From Denitromonas sp. (GTDB taxonomy: Bacteria; Pseudomonadota; Gammaproteobacteria; Burkholderiales; Rhodocyclaceae), in contig NZ_JAUCBR010000004.1 of the NCBI RefSeq assembly GCF_034676725.1, forward strand, positions 4,182,001-4,246,000: a stretch of 64,000 bases of DNA, written 5' to 3'. Below the pieces are notes generated by a model. It was not told the DNA's origin, ran no database searches, and was given only the letters and a program-made list of their open reading frames with translations. This document shows, in pieces, positions 47,857-57,036 of the stretch (positions within the stretch are counted from its first letter, which is position 1; every line of letters starts with the position of its first letter). The position numbers and the translations under genes were made by a program.

Positions 47857-48573
47857 ATGAGCATCGTTTTCCGCCAGCTGTTCGACGAAGACAGCTGCAC
47901 CTACACCTACCTGCTGGCCGACGCCCTGACCGCCGACGCCGTGCTGATCGACACCGTGCTCGGCCATGTCGGCGGCTACCTGTCGCTGCTCCAGGAACAG
48001 GGCCTGCAACTGCGCTGGGTGCTCGAAACCCATGTCCACGCCGATCACATCACCGGCGCGGCGGCGCTCAAGGAACACACCGGCGCCCGCACCGTGACCA
48101 GCGCCACCGGCGGGGCCGAATGTGCCGACCTGCGCGCCACCGAAGACACCGTCATCGCCTTCGGCAACGAACTGCTGCGCGTCATCCCCACCCCCGGGCA
48201 CACCCCCGGCTGCGTCTCCTACCGCTGGCGCGACCGCGTATTCACTGGCGACGCACTGCTCATTGGCGGCTGCGGACGCACCGATTTCCAGGGCGGCGAT
48301 GCCGGCACGCTCTACGACAGCATCACCCAGCGCCTGTTCACCCTGCCCGGCGAAACCCTGGTCTATCCGGCGCACGACTACAAAGGCCAGCGCGTCAGCT
48401 GCATCGGCCAGGAGCGCCAGACCAACCCGCGCCTGGCCAACGCCACGCGCGAGGCCTTCATCGACACCATGGCCAATCTCAAGCTGCCGCCACCGAAGCG
48501 GATTGACACCGCATTGCCGGCCAACGAAGCTTGTGGTCGTGGCCCGGAACTGATCGATCTCCAGGGCGTCTGA
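47857..48573 (+). CDS. MBL-fold persulfide dioxygenase, ETHE1 type
   Basis: 238 residues of the metallo-beta-lactamase fold with THVHADH, PGHTPGC, FTGDALLIGGCGRTDFQ and YPAHDY. This set, with the GCGRTDFQGGD segment, marks the ETHE1/sulfur dioxygenase branch that oxidises glutathione persulfide to sulfite; glyoxalase II differs in this segment. ATG at 47857 after GGGGAG. It starts 32 bp after envZ and may be read through from it. Confidence 0.9.
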   Translation: MSIVFRQLFDEDSCTYTYLLADALTADAVLIDTVLGHVGGYLSLLQEQGLQLRWVLETHVHADHITGAAALKEHTGARTVTSATGGAECADLRATEDTVIAFGNELLRVIPTPGHTPGCVSYRWRDRVFTGDALLIGGCGRTDFQGGDAGTLYDSITQRLFTLPGETLVYPAHDYKGQRVSCIGQERQTNPRLANATREAFIDTMANLKLPPPKRIDTALPANEACGRGPELIDLQGV

Positions 48574-48621
48574 ACACCCACACTTACGCGGTGCGCCTGA
48601 ACGGCGCCCGCCTGAAACCGA

Positions 48622-48627
48622 TATAAT
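48622..48627 (+). promoter_or_regulatory. TATAAT -10 box right before yciB
   Basis: A perfect TATAAT lies only 8 bp before the yciB ATG, so a normal start site would give almost no leader. No convincing -35 was found 17 bp upstream. Confidence 0.35.
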
Positions 48628-48635
48628 CGCCGCCC

Positions 48636-49247
48636 ATGAAAGTTCTCTTCGATCTGCTGCCCGTCATCCTGTTCTTCGCCGCCTACAAGATTGCCGGCGT
48701 GTACGACGTGGCCGCCGCCGACCTGGCCAGCAGCCTGCTCGGCGCCGAGATCGGCATCAAGCAGGCCCCGATCCTGCTCGCCACCGCCGTCACCATTGCC
48801 GCCACCTTTGCCCAGATCGGCTGGGTGTGGCTGCGCCACCGCAAGGTCGACACCATGCTGTGGGTCACGCTGGTCCTGGTCACCCTGCTCGGGGGCGCCA
48901 CGCTGGTCTTCCACGACCCGGTCTTCATCAAATGGAAGCCGACCGCGGTGTACTGGCTGTTTGGCGCCGCGCTGCTGGTCTCGGCCATGGTCTTTCGCAA
49001 GAACCTGATCCGGGCCGTGCTCGAAGCCCAGATTCGCCTGCCCGACCCGATCTGGAGCCGACTCAACGGCGCCTGGGCCGGCTTTTTTGCCCTGATGGGC
49101 GTGCTCAACCTGTATGTCGCCTTCAGCTTCTCGGAAGAGACCTGGGTCAATTTCAAGCTGTTCGGCGGCATGGGCCTGATGCTGCTGTTTGTCATCGGAC
49201 AGGGCATGTACCTGTCCCGCTACGTCGAAGAGGAACCTCAACAATGA
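48636..49247 (+). CDS. yciB: Inner-membrane septation protein A (YciB/IspZ)
   Basis: 203 residues with about five membrane helices. MKVLFDLLPVILFFAAYK at the N-terminus and DPVFIKWKPTAVYWLFGAAL, LNGAWAGFFALMGVLNLYVAF are family signatures. Affects septation and envelope integrity in enterobacteria and Shigella. Followed by a YciI gene with a 4-bp overlap, a common betaproteobacterial order (yciB-yciI-bolA-parvulin). Confidence 0.93.
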   Translation: MKVLFDLLPVILFFAAYKIAGVYDVAAADLASSLLGAEIGIKQAPILLATAVTIAATFAQIGWVWLRHRKVDTMLWVTLVLVTLLGGATLVFHDPVFIKWKPTAVYWLFGAALLVSAMVFRKNLIRAVLEAQIRLPDPIWSRLNGAWAGFFALMGVLNLYVAFSFSEETWVNFKLFGGMGLMLLFVIGQGMYLSRYVEEEPQQ

Positions 49248-49546
49248 TGTTTTACGCCCTGATCGGCGAAGATGCGCCGGGCACGCTGGACACCCGCATG
49301 GCCGTGCGTGCGGCGCACCTCGACCGGCTCAACGCGCTCAAGGACGAAGGCCGCCTGCTGCTGGCCGGCCCCTGCCCGGCCATCGACTCGCCCGACCCCG
49401 GCCCCGCCGGCTTCTCCGGCAGCCTGATCGTCGCCGAGTTCGCCTCCCTGGCCGAGGCCGAAGCCTGGATGGCCGCCGACCCCTACGTGACCGAAGGCGT
49501 GTTCGCCCGCACCACCGTCAAACCCTTCAAGAAGGTCCTGCCGTGA
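49244..49546 (+). CDS. YciI family protein
   Basis: 100 residues of the ferredoxin-like YciI fold: MFYALIGEDAPGTLDTRMAVRAAHLDRL, then LAGPCPAID and ADPYVTEGVF. The family has a conserved His-Asp site suggesting catalysis, but no proven reaction. Two adjacent ATGs exist; the first overlaps the yciB stop as ATGA. Confidence 0.9.
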   Translation: MMFYALIGEDAPGTLDTRMAVRAAHLDRLNALKDEGRLLLAGPCPAIDSPDPGPAGFSGSLIVAEFASLAEAEAWMAADPYVTEGVFARTTVKPFKKVLP

Positions 49547-49812
49547 GCGCCACGGTCGCCGCGATCGAAGCCCGCCTGACCGAAGCGCTCGCCCCGGTAT
49601 CCCTGCACATCGACGACGAATCCGCCCTGCACGCTGGCCATGCCGGCGCCCGCGACGGTGGTGGCCACTACCGCGTCGATATTGTGTCCGCGGCCTTTGC
49701 CGGCAAGAATACCGTGGCCCGCCATCGCCTCATCTACGCGGCACTGGGCGACCTGATGCCGCGCGCCATTCACGCACTGGCCATCCGCGCCAGCGCCCCA
49801 GACGAACTCTGA
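49543..49812 (+). CDS. BolA family protein
   Basis: 89 residues, starting with GTG at 49543 that overlaps the YciI stop. The BolA core is present: IEARLTEALAPVSLHIDDESALHAGH, FAGKNTVARHRLIYAALGDLM. BolA proteins partner monothiol glutaredoxins in iron-sulfur trafficking and affect cell shape. The C-terminal conserved His is in AIHALAIRA. Confidence 0.9.
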   Translation: MSATVAAIEARLTEALAPVSLHIDDESALHAGHAGARDGGGHYRVDIVSAAFAGKNTVARHRLIYAALGDLMPRAIHALAIRASAPDEL

Positions 49813-49837
49813 CCCCCGCCAACAAGGAAATTGCTGA

Positions 49838-50623
49838 ATGAACCTGTTTTCCAAGAAGCTGCTCGTCGTGCTGATTGCCGGCGCTGCCGCCCAAGTCGCC
49901 CTCGCTGCCGGCCCGGTCGCCACGGTCAATGGCACGGCCATTCCGCAAGGCCACGCCGACGCGCTGATCACCGAACAAACTGCCAAGGGCACCCCCGACA
50001 ACGACCAGCTGCGCGGTGCCGTGCGCGAAGAGCTGGTGCGTCGTGAGATCCTCTTTCAGGCCGCCCAGAAAGAAGGCCTCGACAAGACCCCCGATGTTGC
50101 CACCCAGATCGAACTGGCCCGCAAGGCCGTGGTGATTCGCGCCTACCTGCAGAATTTCGTCGCCAAGAACCCGGTCACCGACGCCGATGTGCGCAAGGCC
50201 TACGACGAAATCAAGGGCCGCCTGGGCGATACCGAATACCACGCCCGCCACATCCTCGTCGACGACGAAGCCGAAGCGCTCGCGATCATCGCCAAGATCA
50301 ACAAGGGCGAGAAGTTCGACGATCTGGCCAAGGCCCACTCGAAAGACCCGGGCTCGAAGGATAAGGGCGGCGACCTGGGCTGGAACGCCCCCACGACCTT
50401 CGTGCAGCCGTTCTCCGACGCCATGGTCAAGCTCGAAAAGGGCAAGATGACGCCGACCCCGGTCAAGACCCAGTTCGGCTATCACATCATCAAGCTGGAC
50501 GACACCCGCAAGATGGCCGCGCCGGACTTCGAGCAAGTCTCCCCGCAGCTCAAGCAGCGTCTGCAAGCCCAAAGCCTGGAGCAGCACATCCTGCAGCTGC
50601 GCACCGCCGCCGACGTCAAATAA
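49838..50623 (+). CDS. Periplasmic peptidyl-prolyl isomerase (parvulin/PrsA-like)
   Basis: 261 residues. A signal peptide (LLVVLIAGAAAQVALA) leads to an N-terminal SurA-like chaperone region and a parvulin domain near residues 130-225 (ARHILVDDEAEA, SKDPGSKDKGGDLGW, TQFGYHIIKLDD). Helps fold exported proteins. Its own RBS (AAGGAAA) and a terminator behind it end this operon. Confidence 0.92.
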   Translation: MNLFSKKLLVVLIAGAAAQVALAAGPVATVNGTAIPQGHADALITEQTAKGTPDNDQLRGAVREELVRREILFQAAQKEGLDKTPDVATQIELARKAVVIRAYLQNFVAKNPVTDADVRKAYDEIKGRLGDTEYHARHILVDDEAEALAIIAKINKGEKFDDLAKAHSKDPGSKDKGGDLGWNAPTTFVQPFSDAMVKLEKGKMTPTPVKTQFGYHIIKLDDTRKMAAPDFEQVSPQLKQRLQAQSLEQHILQLRTAADVK

Positions 50624-50644
50624 AGCGCAGGCACAGGAACAAAG

Positions 50645-50669
50645 AAGGGAGCCCACACGGCTCCCTTTT
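50645..50669 (+). terminator. Terminator of the yciB-parvulin operon
   Basis: AAGGGAGCC pairs with GGCTCCCTT around CACAC and is followed by TTTT. It directly precedes the vgrG promoter region. Confidence 0.9.
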
Positions 50670-50671
50670 GC

Positions 50672-50677
50672 TATAAT
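50672..50677 (+). promoter_or_regulatory. Candidate -10 box of the vgrG operon
   Basis: A perfect TATAAT lies 54 bp before the vgrG ATG in an AT-rich 50-bp stretch; no clear -35 is visible because the upstream sequence is the terminator hairpin. Confidence 0.4.
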
Positions 50678-50730
50678 CCCAAATGTCATTTTTATGTAAA
50701 ATGCGTACCTGCTGATCTCAGGGCGCCCTC

Positions 50731-53607
50731 ATGTTTTCGTCCTTCACCTCCGACACCCGCCTGTTCACGCTGACCTGGCGCGACGCCCCGCTTGATCTGC
50801 CGGTGGAGGCCTGGTGGGGGTCGGAGGCGGCCTCGGCAGGGTTCGAACTGGTGGTCGATCTGCTCTCGACCGACGCCTTCATCGAGCTCAAATCCATGAT
50901 GGGCCAGGCGGTGACGCTGCACAGCACGCTGTCCGATGGCAGCCGTGCCGATCGCTCTGCCCTGGTGCGCGCCGCACTCAAGCTCGGCGCCGACGGCGGC
51001 TTCTGCCGCTACCGCCTCACGCTGGTGCCGTGGACCTGGCTGCTCTCGCGGGGGCGCCACAACCGCGTCTTCCAGGACAAATCCGTCATCGACATCGTCG
51101 AGGCAGTGTTCGCCGACTACCCCGAGCATGCCGCCTGGCACTGGAGCGAGGAGGTGGCCGAGTTTCTCGCCGAGGCGCGAGCGCGCAGCTACTGCGTGCA
51201 GTACGGCGAGTCCGACTATGCCTTCGTCTCGCGCCTGCTGGCCGAAGAGGGCATCGGCTGGTGCATCGAGCAAGACACCGCCGCCCCGGCCGGCCACCGC
51301 ATGCGCCTGTTCGCCGACAGCATGCGCTGGCCGGAAGATGTGTCCTCCGAACACGCCAACGGCGGGCGCGGCATCCGCTTTCACCGCGCCGACTCGCAGG
51401 AAGACCAGGATGCGGTCGTCGCTTTTGGCGCCCATCGCCGTCTGCAGCCAGCCATCGGTACCGTGCTCAGCTACGACTACAAGGCCAAGCGCGCCGTCAC
51501 CGCCCGCGTGCCCACCGCGCTGGCCGTCGGCGGCGAGCACGCCCCCGCGCTCGAGCGCTATGACGACGCCGGCCTCTACGCCTTCGCCACCACCACCGAA
51601 GCCGAACGCTACACCCGCCTCATGATGGAGGCGCTCGAAGCGCGCCACACCACCTTCGTCGGCCGCGGCACGGTGCGCAGCTTCCGCCCCGGCACCGCCT
51701 TCGACCTGCTCGACGCCCCGCACGACACCACCGACCCGGCCTCGGCCGAACCGCCACGGCTGAGCCTGCTCGAACTCACCCATGTGGGCATCAACAACCT
51801 GAGCGGCGAGGCCATCGCCACCATCGCCGCCCGCCTCGGCGCCGACGAACTGAGCCTCGAGGACACGCACGAGCCCGCCCTCGACCCCATCGCCCCACAG
51901 CGCGCCCCGCACACCCTCCCCGCCGAGTTGCTGGCGCTGGCCGCCGAGCGCGGCTACGCCAACGCCTTCACCGCCCAATCGGCCACGCTGCCGTGGCGAG
52001 CGCAACTGGCCGACGCCACCGGCGCACGTCTCAACCCCCGCCCCACCGTCGGCGGGCCAATGAGCGCCATCGTCGTCGGCCCGCAGGGCGAGACCAGCCC
52101 CAACGGCGCCGACGAGATCTGGTGCGATGCGCTCGGGCGGGTCAAGATTCGCTTCCACTGGCAGCAGGGCCACACCGCAGACGATCGCAGCAGCTGCTGG
52201 GTACGCGTGGCCACCCGCCAGGCCGGCCCCGGCATGGGCTGGCAGGCGCTGCCACGCATCGGCCAGGAGGTGCTGGTCACCTTCCTCGGCGGCGACATCG
52301 ACCGCCCGGTGGTGCTCGGCGCGCTCTACAACGGCCGGGGCGAAGGCGGCATCACGCCCACCCCCGGCGGCGCCGACGCCAATCCGGCCGATCGCACCGT
52401 CTTCGATCAAGCCACCGATCACGCCCCGGCCGCACAAGGCAATCTGGCCGGCGGCCACAGCCCCGCCTGGCACGGCGCCGCCGCCAACGAACACCAACAC
52501 AGCGCTGCGCTCAGTGGCTTCAAGAGCAAGGAATTTGGCGCCCACGGCCGCTTCGCCGGCCACAACCAGCTCGTCTTCGACGACACCGACAACCAGCTGC
52601 GCGCCGCCGTGCATAGCACCCAGTACGCCTCGCAGCTCAACCTCGGCCACCTCATCCACCAGGCCGACAACTACCGCGGCAGCTTCCGCGGCACCGGCGC
52701 CGAGCTGCGCACCGACGCCTGGGGCGCGCTGCGCGGCGGCCGCGGCATCACCCTGTCGACCTGGGCGCAGCACAGCGGCGCCGAACCGGCCGGCGACATG
52801 GCCCCCGCCGCCGCCCTGCTCGGCCAGGCCGACGCCCTCGCCCAAACCCTCTCCAAGGCCGCCACCACCCATCAAACCGTGCAGCTCGCCGCCGCCATCG
52901 GCAGCACCGGCCCCAACCAGAGCACTCTCGACCCGAACGCCGCCCCGCTCAAAGCCCTGCACACCATCGCCCGCGGCATGGTCGATGGCGCCGACTTCGA
53001 CACCGCCCAGGCCGACGCCACCCAAAAGACCACCACCACGGCCGGCAAAGTCCCCCACCTGCTCGAACCCGCCATCATCCAGGCCGCCAAAGCCGGCCTC
53101 GGCCTCGTCGCCGGCGGACACATCCAGCTGAGCAACGGCGAGACCATCAACCTCATCAGCGGCGAAGACACCAACCTCGCCGTCGCCGGCAAAGCCCGCC
53201 TCCACACCGGCCAGGCCATCGGCCTGCTCGCCGGCGCCATCAGCCCCGGAGACGGCAATACCGGCATCAGCCTGATCGCCGCCAAAGACGACATCGAGAT
53301 GCAGGCGCAAAGCGACGAAATGGCCTTCCAGGCCAAGGACGACCTCGAACTCGTCTCGATCACCGAACACATCGACTTCGCCGCCGGCAAACGCATCGTC
53401 ATCGCCACCGAGGGCGGGGCGAGCATCACGATTGACGGCGGGATCACCGTGGAGTGCCCGGGGACGATTACGGTGCATGCGAGCAAGAAGAGTTTTGCGG
53501 GGCCGACACGTGGCGACTACGGCCTGCCGACCTTCCCGCAAACCGTCTGCAAGGCCTGTCTGCTCGCAGCGATGAAGGCCGGATCGCCATTTGCCGTGAT
53601 GCAATAG
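50731..53607 (+). CDS. vgrG: Type VI secretion tip protein VgrG with DUF2345 C-terminus
   Basis: 958 residues. The N-terminal gp27-like part runs to about 430, followed by the gp5-type OB fold (about 443-540; EIWCDALGRVKIRFHW, WVRVATRQAGPGMGW, GGDIDRPVVLGALYN) and a DUF2345 beta-helix region (about 760-920). The last ~30 residues end in a cysteine pair, VCKACLLAAMKAG, often seen in VgrGs linked to adaptor-loaded effectors. It trimerises at the tip of the T6SS tube. First gene of a four-gene effector island; no core T6SS genes are nearby. Confidence 0.95.
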   Translation: MFSSFTSDTRLFTLTWRDAPLDLPVEAWWGSEAASAGFELVVDLLSTDAFIELKSMMGQAVTLHSTLSDGSRADRSALVRAALKLGADGGFCRYRLTLVPWTWLLSRGRHNRVFQDKSVIDIVEAVFADYPEHAAWHWSEEVAEFLAEARARSYCVQYGESDYAFVSRLLAEEGIGWCIEQDTAAPAGHRMRLFADSMRWPEDVSSEHANGGRGIRFHRADSQEDQDAVVAFGAHRRLQPAIGTVLSYDYKAKRAVTARVPTALAVGGEHAPALERYDDAGLYAFATTTEAERYTRLMMEALEARHTTFVGRGTVRSFRPGTAFDLLDAPHDTTDPASAEPPRLSLLELTHVGINNLSGEAIATIAARLGADELSLEDTHEPALDPIAPQRAPHTLPAELLALAAERGYANAFTAQSATLPWRAQLADATGARLNPRPTVGGPMSAIVVGPQGETSPNGADEIWCDALGRVKIRFHWQQGHTADDRSSCWVRVATRQAGPGMGWQALPRIGQEVLVTFLGGDIDRPVVLGALYNGRGEGGITPTPGGADANPADRTVFDQATDHAPAAQGNLAGGHSPAWHGAAANEHQHSAALSGFKSKEFGAHGRFAGHNQLVFDDTDNQLRAAVHSTQYASQLNLGHLIHQADNYRGSFRGTGAELRTDAWGALRGGRGITLSTWAQHSGAEPAGDMAPAAALLGQADALAQTLSKAATTHQTVQLAAAIGSTGPNQSTLDPNAAPLKALHTIARGMVDGADFDTAQADATQKTTTTAGKVPHLLEPAIIQAAKAGLGLVAGGHIQLSNGETINLISGEDTNLAVAGKARLHTGQAIGLLAGAISPGDGNTGISLIAAKDDIEMQAQSDEMAFQAKDDLELVSITEHIDFAAGKRIVIATEGGASITIDGGITVECPGTITVHASKKSFAGPTRGDYGLPTFPQTVCKACLLAAMKAGSPFAVMQ

Positions 53608-53620
53608 GGCGGCGAGCATC

Positions 53621-54571
53621 ATGGCCCGATTCCTTCAGAACACCTTCAATGGCAACCTTGCGTCAGAACTCACACACTGGCTGGCGCAAAGCGCCAACAA
53701 CACTTCCGCCCCCTACGCCTTGCTCGACATGAGCATGCTCAATGCCACTGCACACCGCCGGCTCGAACGTGTGGCCGGGCCGTCGATCGAACTGCTGGCA
53801 GGCACTGCCTACGCAGCCTATGGCGAGCTGGGGCCGCGCTTGTTTGCGTTGAGCTTGGCTGACATGCCAGCACTCGAGCGCCTGATTTCCGCGACCGACG
53901 CTCGCCCCGCATTGTCGGTACTTGAAATCGCGACCCATGCCGGCGCGCCCGATCTTCGCGCCCTGCAGTGGCTTGCCGACGCCCAGAGCGCCGACGGTAC
54001 ACGACTCTTCTGCCGCTATGCCGACACGCGCATCCTGCCCAACGCACTCAAGGCACTCGACCCGACACAGAACGCATGGCTCGCCCGCACGATCCGCCGC
54101 TGGGCATGGGTCGATCGCGACGGCTCACTTCAGTCGATCAACTTCACCCCGGTCGACTCCACCGCTCCGCCCCATGACGAAACGCGCATCCACTTTGACG
54201 ACGCACAGTTCGGCACGCTCATGCAAGCCGCGGAAGCGGATACGCTCTTCGACGTCCTCCACGACCAGTCCCCCGAGATCATTCCCGCGGCAGATCCAGC
54301 CACGCTGTGGCGCCGGCTCGATACTCTGCTCGACATCGCCCGCACACATGGCATCGACGACGCCCCCGATCAACTCCAGTTCATTACGCTCGCCTGGAGC
54401 GCATCGGAGCGATTTAATACCCTCCCGGCGCTGGCGGCAACCTTCAACGCCACCCGCAGCGGCTCGAAACGCTTTGCCGATGCGGTGGCCGAATGGAATG
54501 ATGACATCTGGAATCAAATCGAAGCGCTGGCAGAACACTCCGCCAAGGCTTCAGCCTCGGAGCACCCATGA
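53621..54571 (+). CDS. DUF4123 T6SS effector adaptor/chaperone (Tap/Tec type)
   Basis: 316 residues. The N-terminal DUF4123 lobe shows ALLDMSMLNATAHRRLE, GELGPRLFALS and LFCRYADTRILPNALKALD (the F-R-Y-D-x-R-V/I-L motif). DUF4123 proteins load a specific effector onto the C-terminus of the cognate VgrG and are not themselves secreted. Its place right after vgrG and before the lipase gene fits that job. Start 14 bp after vgrG stop; end overlaps the next gene by 4 bp. Confidence 0.88.
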   Translation: MARFLQNTFNGNLASELTHWLAQSANNTSAPYALLDMSMLNATAHRRLERVAGPSIELLAGTAYAAYGELGPRLFALSLADMPALERLISATDARPALSVLEIATHAGAPDLRALQWLADAQSADGTRLFCRYADTRILPNALKALDPTQNAWLARTIRRWAWVDRDGSLQSINFTPVDSTAPPHDETRIHFDDAQFGTLMQAAEADTLFDVLHDQSPEIIPAADPATLWRRLDTLLDIARTHGIDDAPDQLQFITLAWSASERFNTLPALAATFNATRSGSKRFADAVAEWNDDIWNQIEALAEHSAKASASEHP

Positions 54572-55137
54572 CTCACCGCCTTATCTCCTGCGACCGCTGG
54601 ACCAAGCGCTTTATCGCCCTGTTCGCCCTGCTGACACTGACGGCCTGCGATGTCACCAATAACGACCAACCCGATCCGAACATCACGGCCAGTTCCTTGT
54701 CGCGCTACAACTTTAGCTCGGAGGGTATTCAGGAGTTCTACGTCGATGGCGTCTGGGGTAGCGGCGTCGGTATCGGCAGCGGCGGCGGCTCGGTGTGCTG
54801 CGTGATGATTCCGCGCAAGTGGCATGAGGGGTTGCGGGTGACGGTCGAGTGGCGACGGAGTGATTGCGGCGGCGTCAATGAAAACAACCACAGTAAATGC
54901 GCAGGAATGAAGGGGGACTGGCCCATGAAAATCCTCAAGAAAATCGTGCCCATCGAGTCATACGACGTGCTTGACGAAACCCAGGTGTTCTTCCTGCCCC
55001 ACGATGAAATCAAAATCTACGTAACGGATAAGAGCCCCTGGCACGCTGGCCATCCGTCAAAACTCCTCTCCAAACTCGGAGACATCGACCAGCGCCCATT
55101 CACAGACGCAGAAATGAAGAGGTTCATGGAGCCATGA
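54568..55137 (+). CDS. DUF3304 lipoprotein, probable immunity protein of the lipase effector
   Basis: 189 residues. A lipoprotein signal with lipobox LLTLTAC ends near residue 27, then a DUF3304 domain: YNFSSEGIQEFYVDGVWG, GGGSVCCVMIPRKWHEGLRVTVEW. Periplasmic lipoproteins next to phospholipase effectors commonly block the incoming enzyme at the membrane; this protein sits between adaptor and lipase with ATGA overlaps on both sides. The immunity role is inferred from context only. Confidence 0.8.
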   Translation: MTHRLISCDRWTKRFIALFALLTLTACDVTNNDQPDPNITASSLSRYNFSSEGIQEFYVDGVWGSGVGIGSGGGSVCCVMIPRKWHEGLRVTVEWRRSDCGGVNENNHSKCAGMKGDWPMKILKKIVPIESYDVLDETQVFFLPHDEIKIYVTDKSPWHAGHPSKLLSKLGDIDQRPFTDAEMKRFMEP

Positions 55138-56966
55138 GCGCCACTACGCCCCCGACAAACCTTCCTGGTCTGCGTGCATTGTCTGTCCGAGAGCAAGCTC
55201 AGCGAGTTGCCGCCTACAGTTGCATCGCCGACACGAAGAAACCCAGTTGCCGACAGACCATTTGGGTTGGCATGTTCTTTGACGGCACCAATAACAACAA
55301 GCGCCGCGATCAGGAGCTGATTCCTGATCCGAACGCGCGTAGTCACTCCAACGTCGTCGTGCTGCACGATGCGTTTCGCGACGAGCGAAAAGAAGGGTAT
55401 TTCGTGTATTACGTTCCCGGCGTCGGCACGGCGTTTCCAGAGATCGGTGAGATGACCGAATCATCCAGCGGAAAGTCCATGGCCGCCGGTGGCGAAGCCC
55501 GCTTGTACTGGGCCATGATCCAGCTCTACAACGCAGTCAATTGGGCCATCCATGGCCGCAACCTCATAGCTGCCGGCGAAGCCAAAGCCTCCATCCGAAA
55601 TCCAGACATCCTCAAGAACGGCTGGACGGTATTCTCCGGCAAACGGCGGGCTTTTTTCCAACAGGCTGAGCGACGCCTAAAACAATCGATCGCGCACCAG
55701 AAACCGGAAATCACGCTGATCAACGTCTCGGCCTTCGGCTTCTCGCGCGGTGCGGCGCAAGCCCGTGCCTGGGCGAACTGGATCCTGGAGTGCTGCAAGT
55801 CCGAGGGCGGCGGCTACACCTTTTGTGGCATTCCGATCCGCTTCCAGTTCATGGGGCTGTTCGACACGGTCGCCTCGGTGGGATTGGCGGACTCTTCACC
55901 CATCGGAGGTGATGGCTTGATGGACTGGGCCGACGGCACCATGGCGATTCCGGCGGCCATCGAGCGCTGTGTGCACTATGTGGCGGCACACGAGATCCGC
56001 AAGTCCTTCCCGCTGAGCACATCGCGCGATGGCACAACCTATCCAGCCAACTGCGTCGAAATCGTCTATCCCGGGGCACATTCGGATGTCGGCGGTGGAT
56101 ATGCACCGGGAGAACAGGGCAAGGCGCCGGGCCACCGGGCGCTACTCGCATCGCAGGTACCTCTGGTGAATATGTATTTGGAAGCGCGGAAGTCGGGGGT
56201 TCCATTGTTAGATACATCAACACTTGAAGCCGAAGGTAAGAAAGCGACTGTCGACGACCTCAAAATCGACCCCTCTCTCGCCACCCGCTTCCGCGACTAC
56301 GCTATCTGGTCCGCCGGTTCGGCGGCCAAGGTTGAAGACCTGTTGTTCAAGCACATACGCCTGTACTGGCGGTGGCGGCTGCGGGTCGCGCCGCAGTTCA
56401 AGACGCTGGCCAGCTATCAACGCGCCAACGCGCAGGACCGTGAAGACCTGACCGCGAGCGAGGGGGATTTTCAGCGCGACATGGCGCGGGTGATGCAGAG
56501 CAAACGCCGGAAGGATGACATCGACCGGCGCCGTGCGACGCACCCCATGCCCGGCCGCCAGCCTGGCCCCGTGCCGCTGTCACCGGTTTACCAGGCGGCC
56601 ATCGACGAGACAGCGCGTACCCACGAGGTGCCCGAACCGGTGCATGCCTTCTTCGACGAGCATGTGCACGACTCGCACGCTTCGTTTTATCTTGCCGGCC
56701 CGCTGGGTGCGTACGACAACGCCGAGAAGCTTCAACTGGCCAAGGACAAGCAACGACGCGGAAAAGCGCTCACCGCATTCGAACAGCGCATGCTCGCCGA
56801 GGATGCCAAATCACCCGGCAGCTTCCCGGTGATGAGTGACTCCGACTTCGAAGATCTACTGGATATGGAAGACTTTTTCACCGAGCGCACCGTCAAGGCC
56901 ATGACCGACACCCGGCGGGAGAGCGAAGGACACGTGCGCCGCCGGGTGGTGTTCGATCGGAGTTGA
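55134..56966 (+). CDS. DUF2235 phospholipase, T6SS effector of the Tle1 type
   Basis: 610 residues. The alpha/beta-hydrolase core starts with WVGMFFDGTNNNKRRD near 44, the nucleophile elbow GFSRGAAQARAW is at about 202-206, GLFDTVASVG near 240, and HSDVGGGYAPGEQG near 315 probably supplies the acid; a late His in HDSHASFYL (about 514) is a candidate for the triad. GxSxG plus DUF2235 define the Tle1 lipases, which hydrolyse membrane phospholipids of rivals. No signal peptide, as expected for T6SS delivery. Base composition is lower in GC than vgrG. Confidence 0.87.
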   Translation: MSATTPPTNLPGLRALSVREQAQRVAAYSCIADTKKPSCRQTIWVGMFFDGTNNNKRRDQELIPDPNARSHSNVVVLHDAFRDERKEGYFVYYVPGVGTAFPEIGEMTESSSGKSMAAGGEARLYWAMIQLYNAVNWAIHGRNLIAAGEAKASIRNPDILKNGWTVFSGKRRAFFQQAERRLKQSIAHQKPEITLINVSAFGFSRGAAQARAWANWILECCKSEGGGYTFCGIPIRFQFMGLFDTVASVGLADSSPIGGDGLMDWADGTMAIPAAIERCVHYVAAHEIRKSFPLSTSRDGTTYPANCVEIVYPGAHSDVGGGYAPGEQGKAPGHRALLASQVPLVNMYLEARKSGVPLLDTSTLEAEGKKATVDDLKIDPSLATRFRDYAIWSAGSAAKVEDLLFKHIRLYWRWRLRVAPQFKTLASYQRANAQDREDLTASEGDFQRDMARVMQSKRRKDDIDRRRATHPMPGRQPGPVPLSPVYQAAIDETARTHEVPEPVHAFFDEHVHDSHASFYLAGPLGAYDNAEKLQLAKDKQRRGKALTAFEQRMLAEDAKSPGSFPVMSDSDFEDLLDMEDFFTERTVKAMTDTRRESEGHVRRRVVFDRS

Positions 56967-57036
56967 CCGGCACCGTAGTCCGACAGATACCTGATCAACG
57001 AACCCGTCACAATAATCCGGTATAAAACAGCAACGC

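Noticed and set aside
50692..53622. 976-codon open frame on the minus strand opposite vgrG
   Set aside because: Gly/Ala/Val-rich antisense shadow with no recognisable domain; vgrG is clear on the plus strand.
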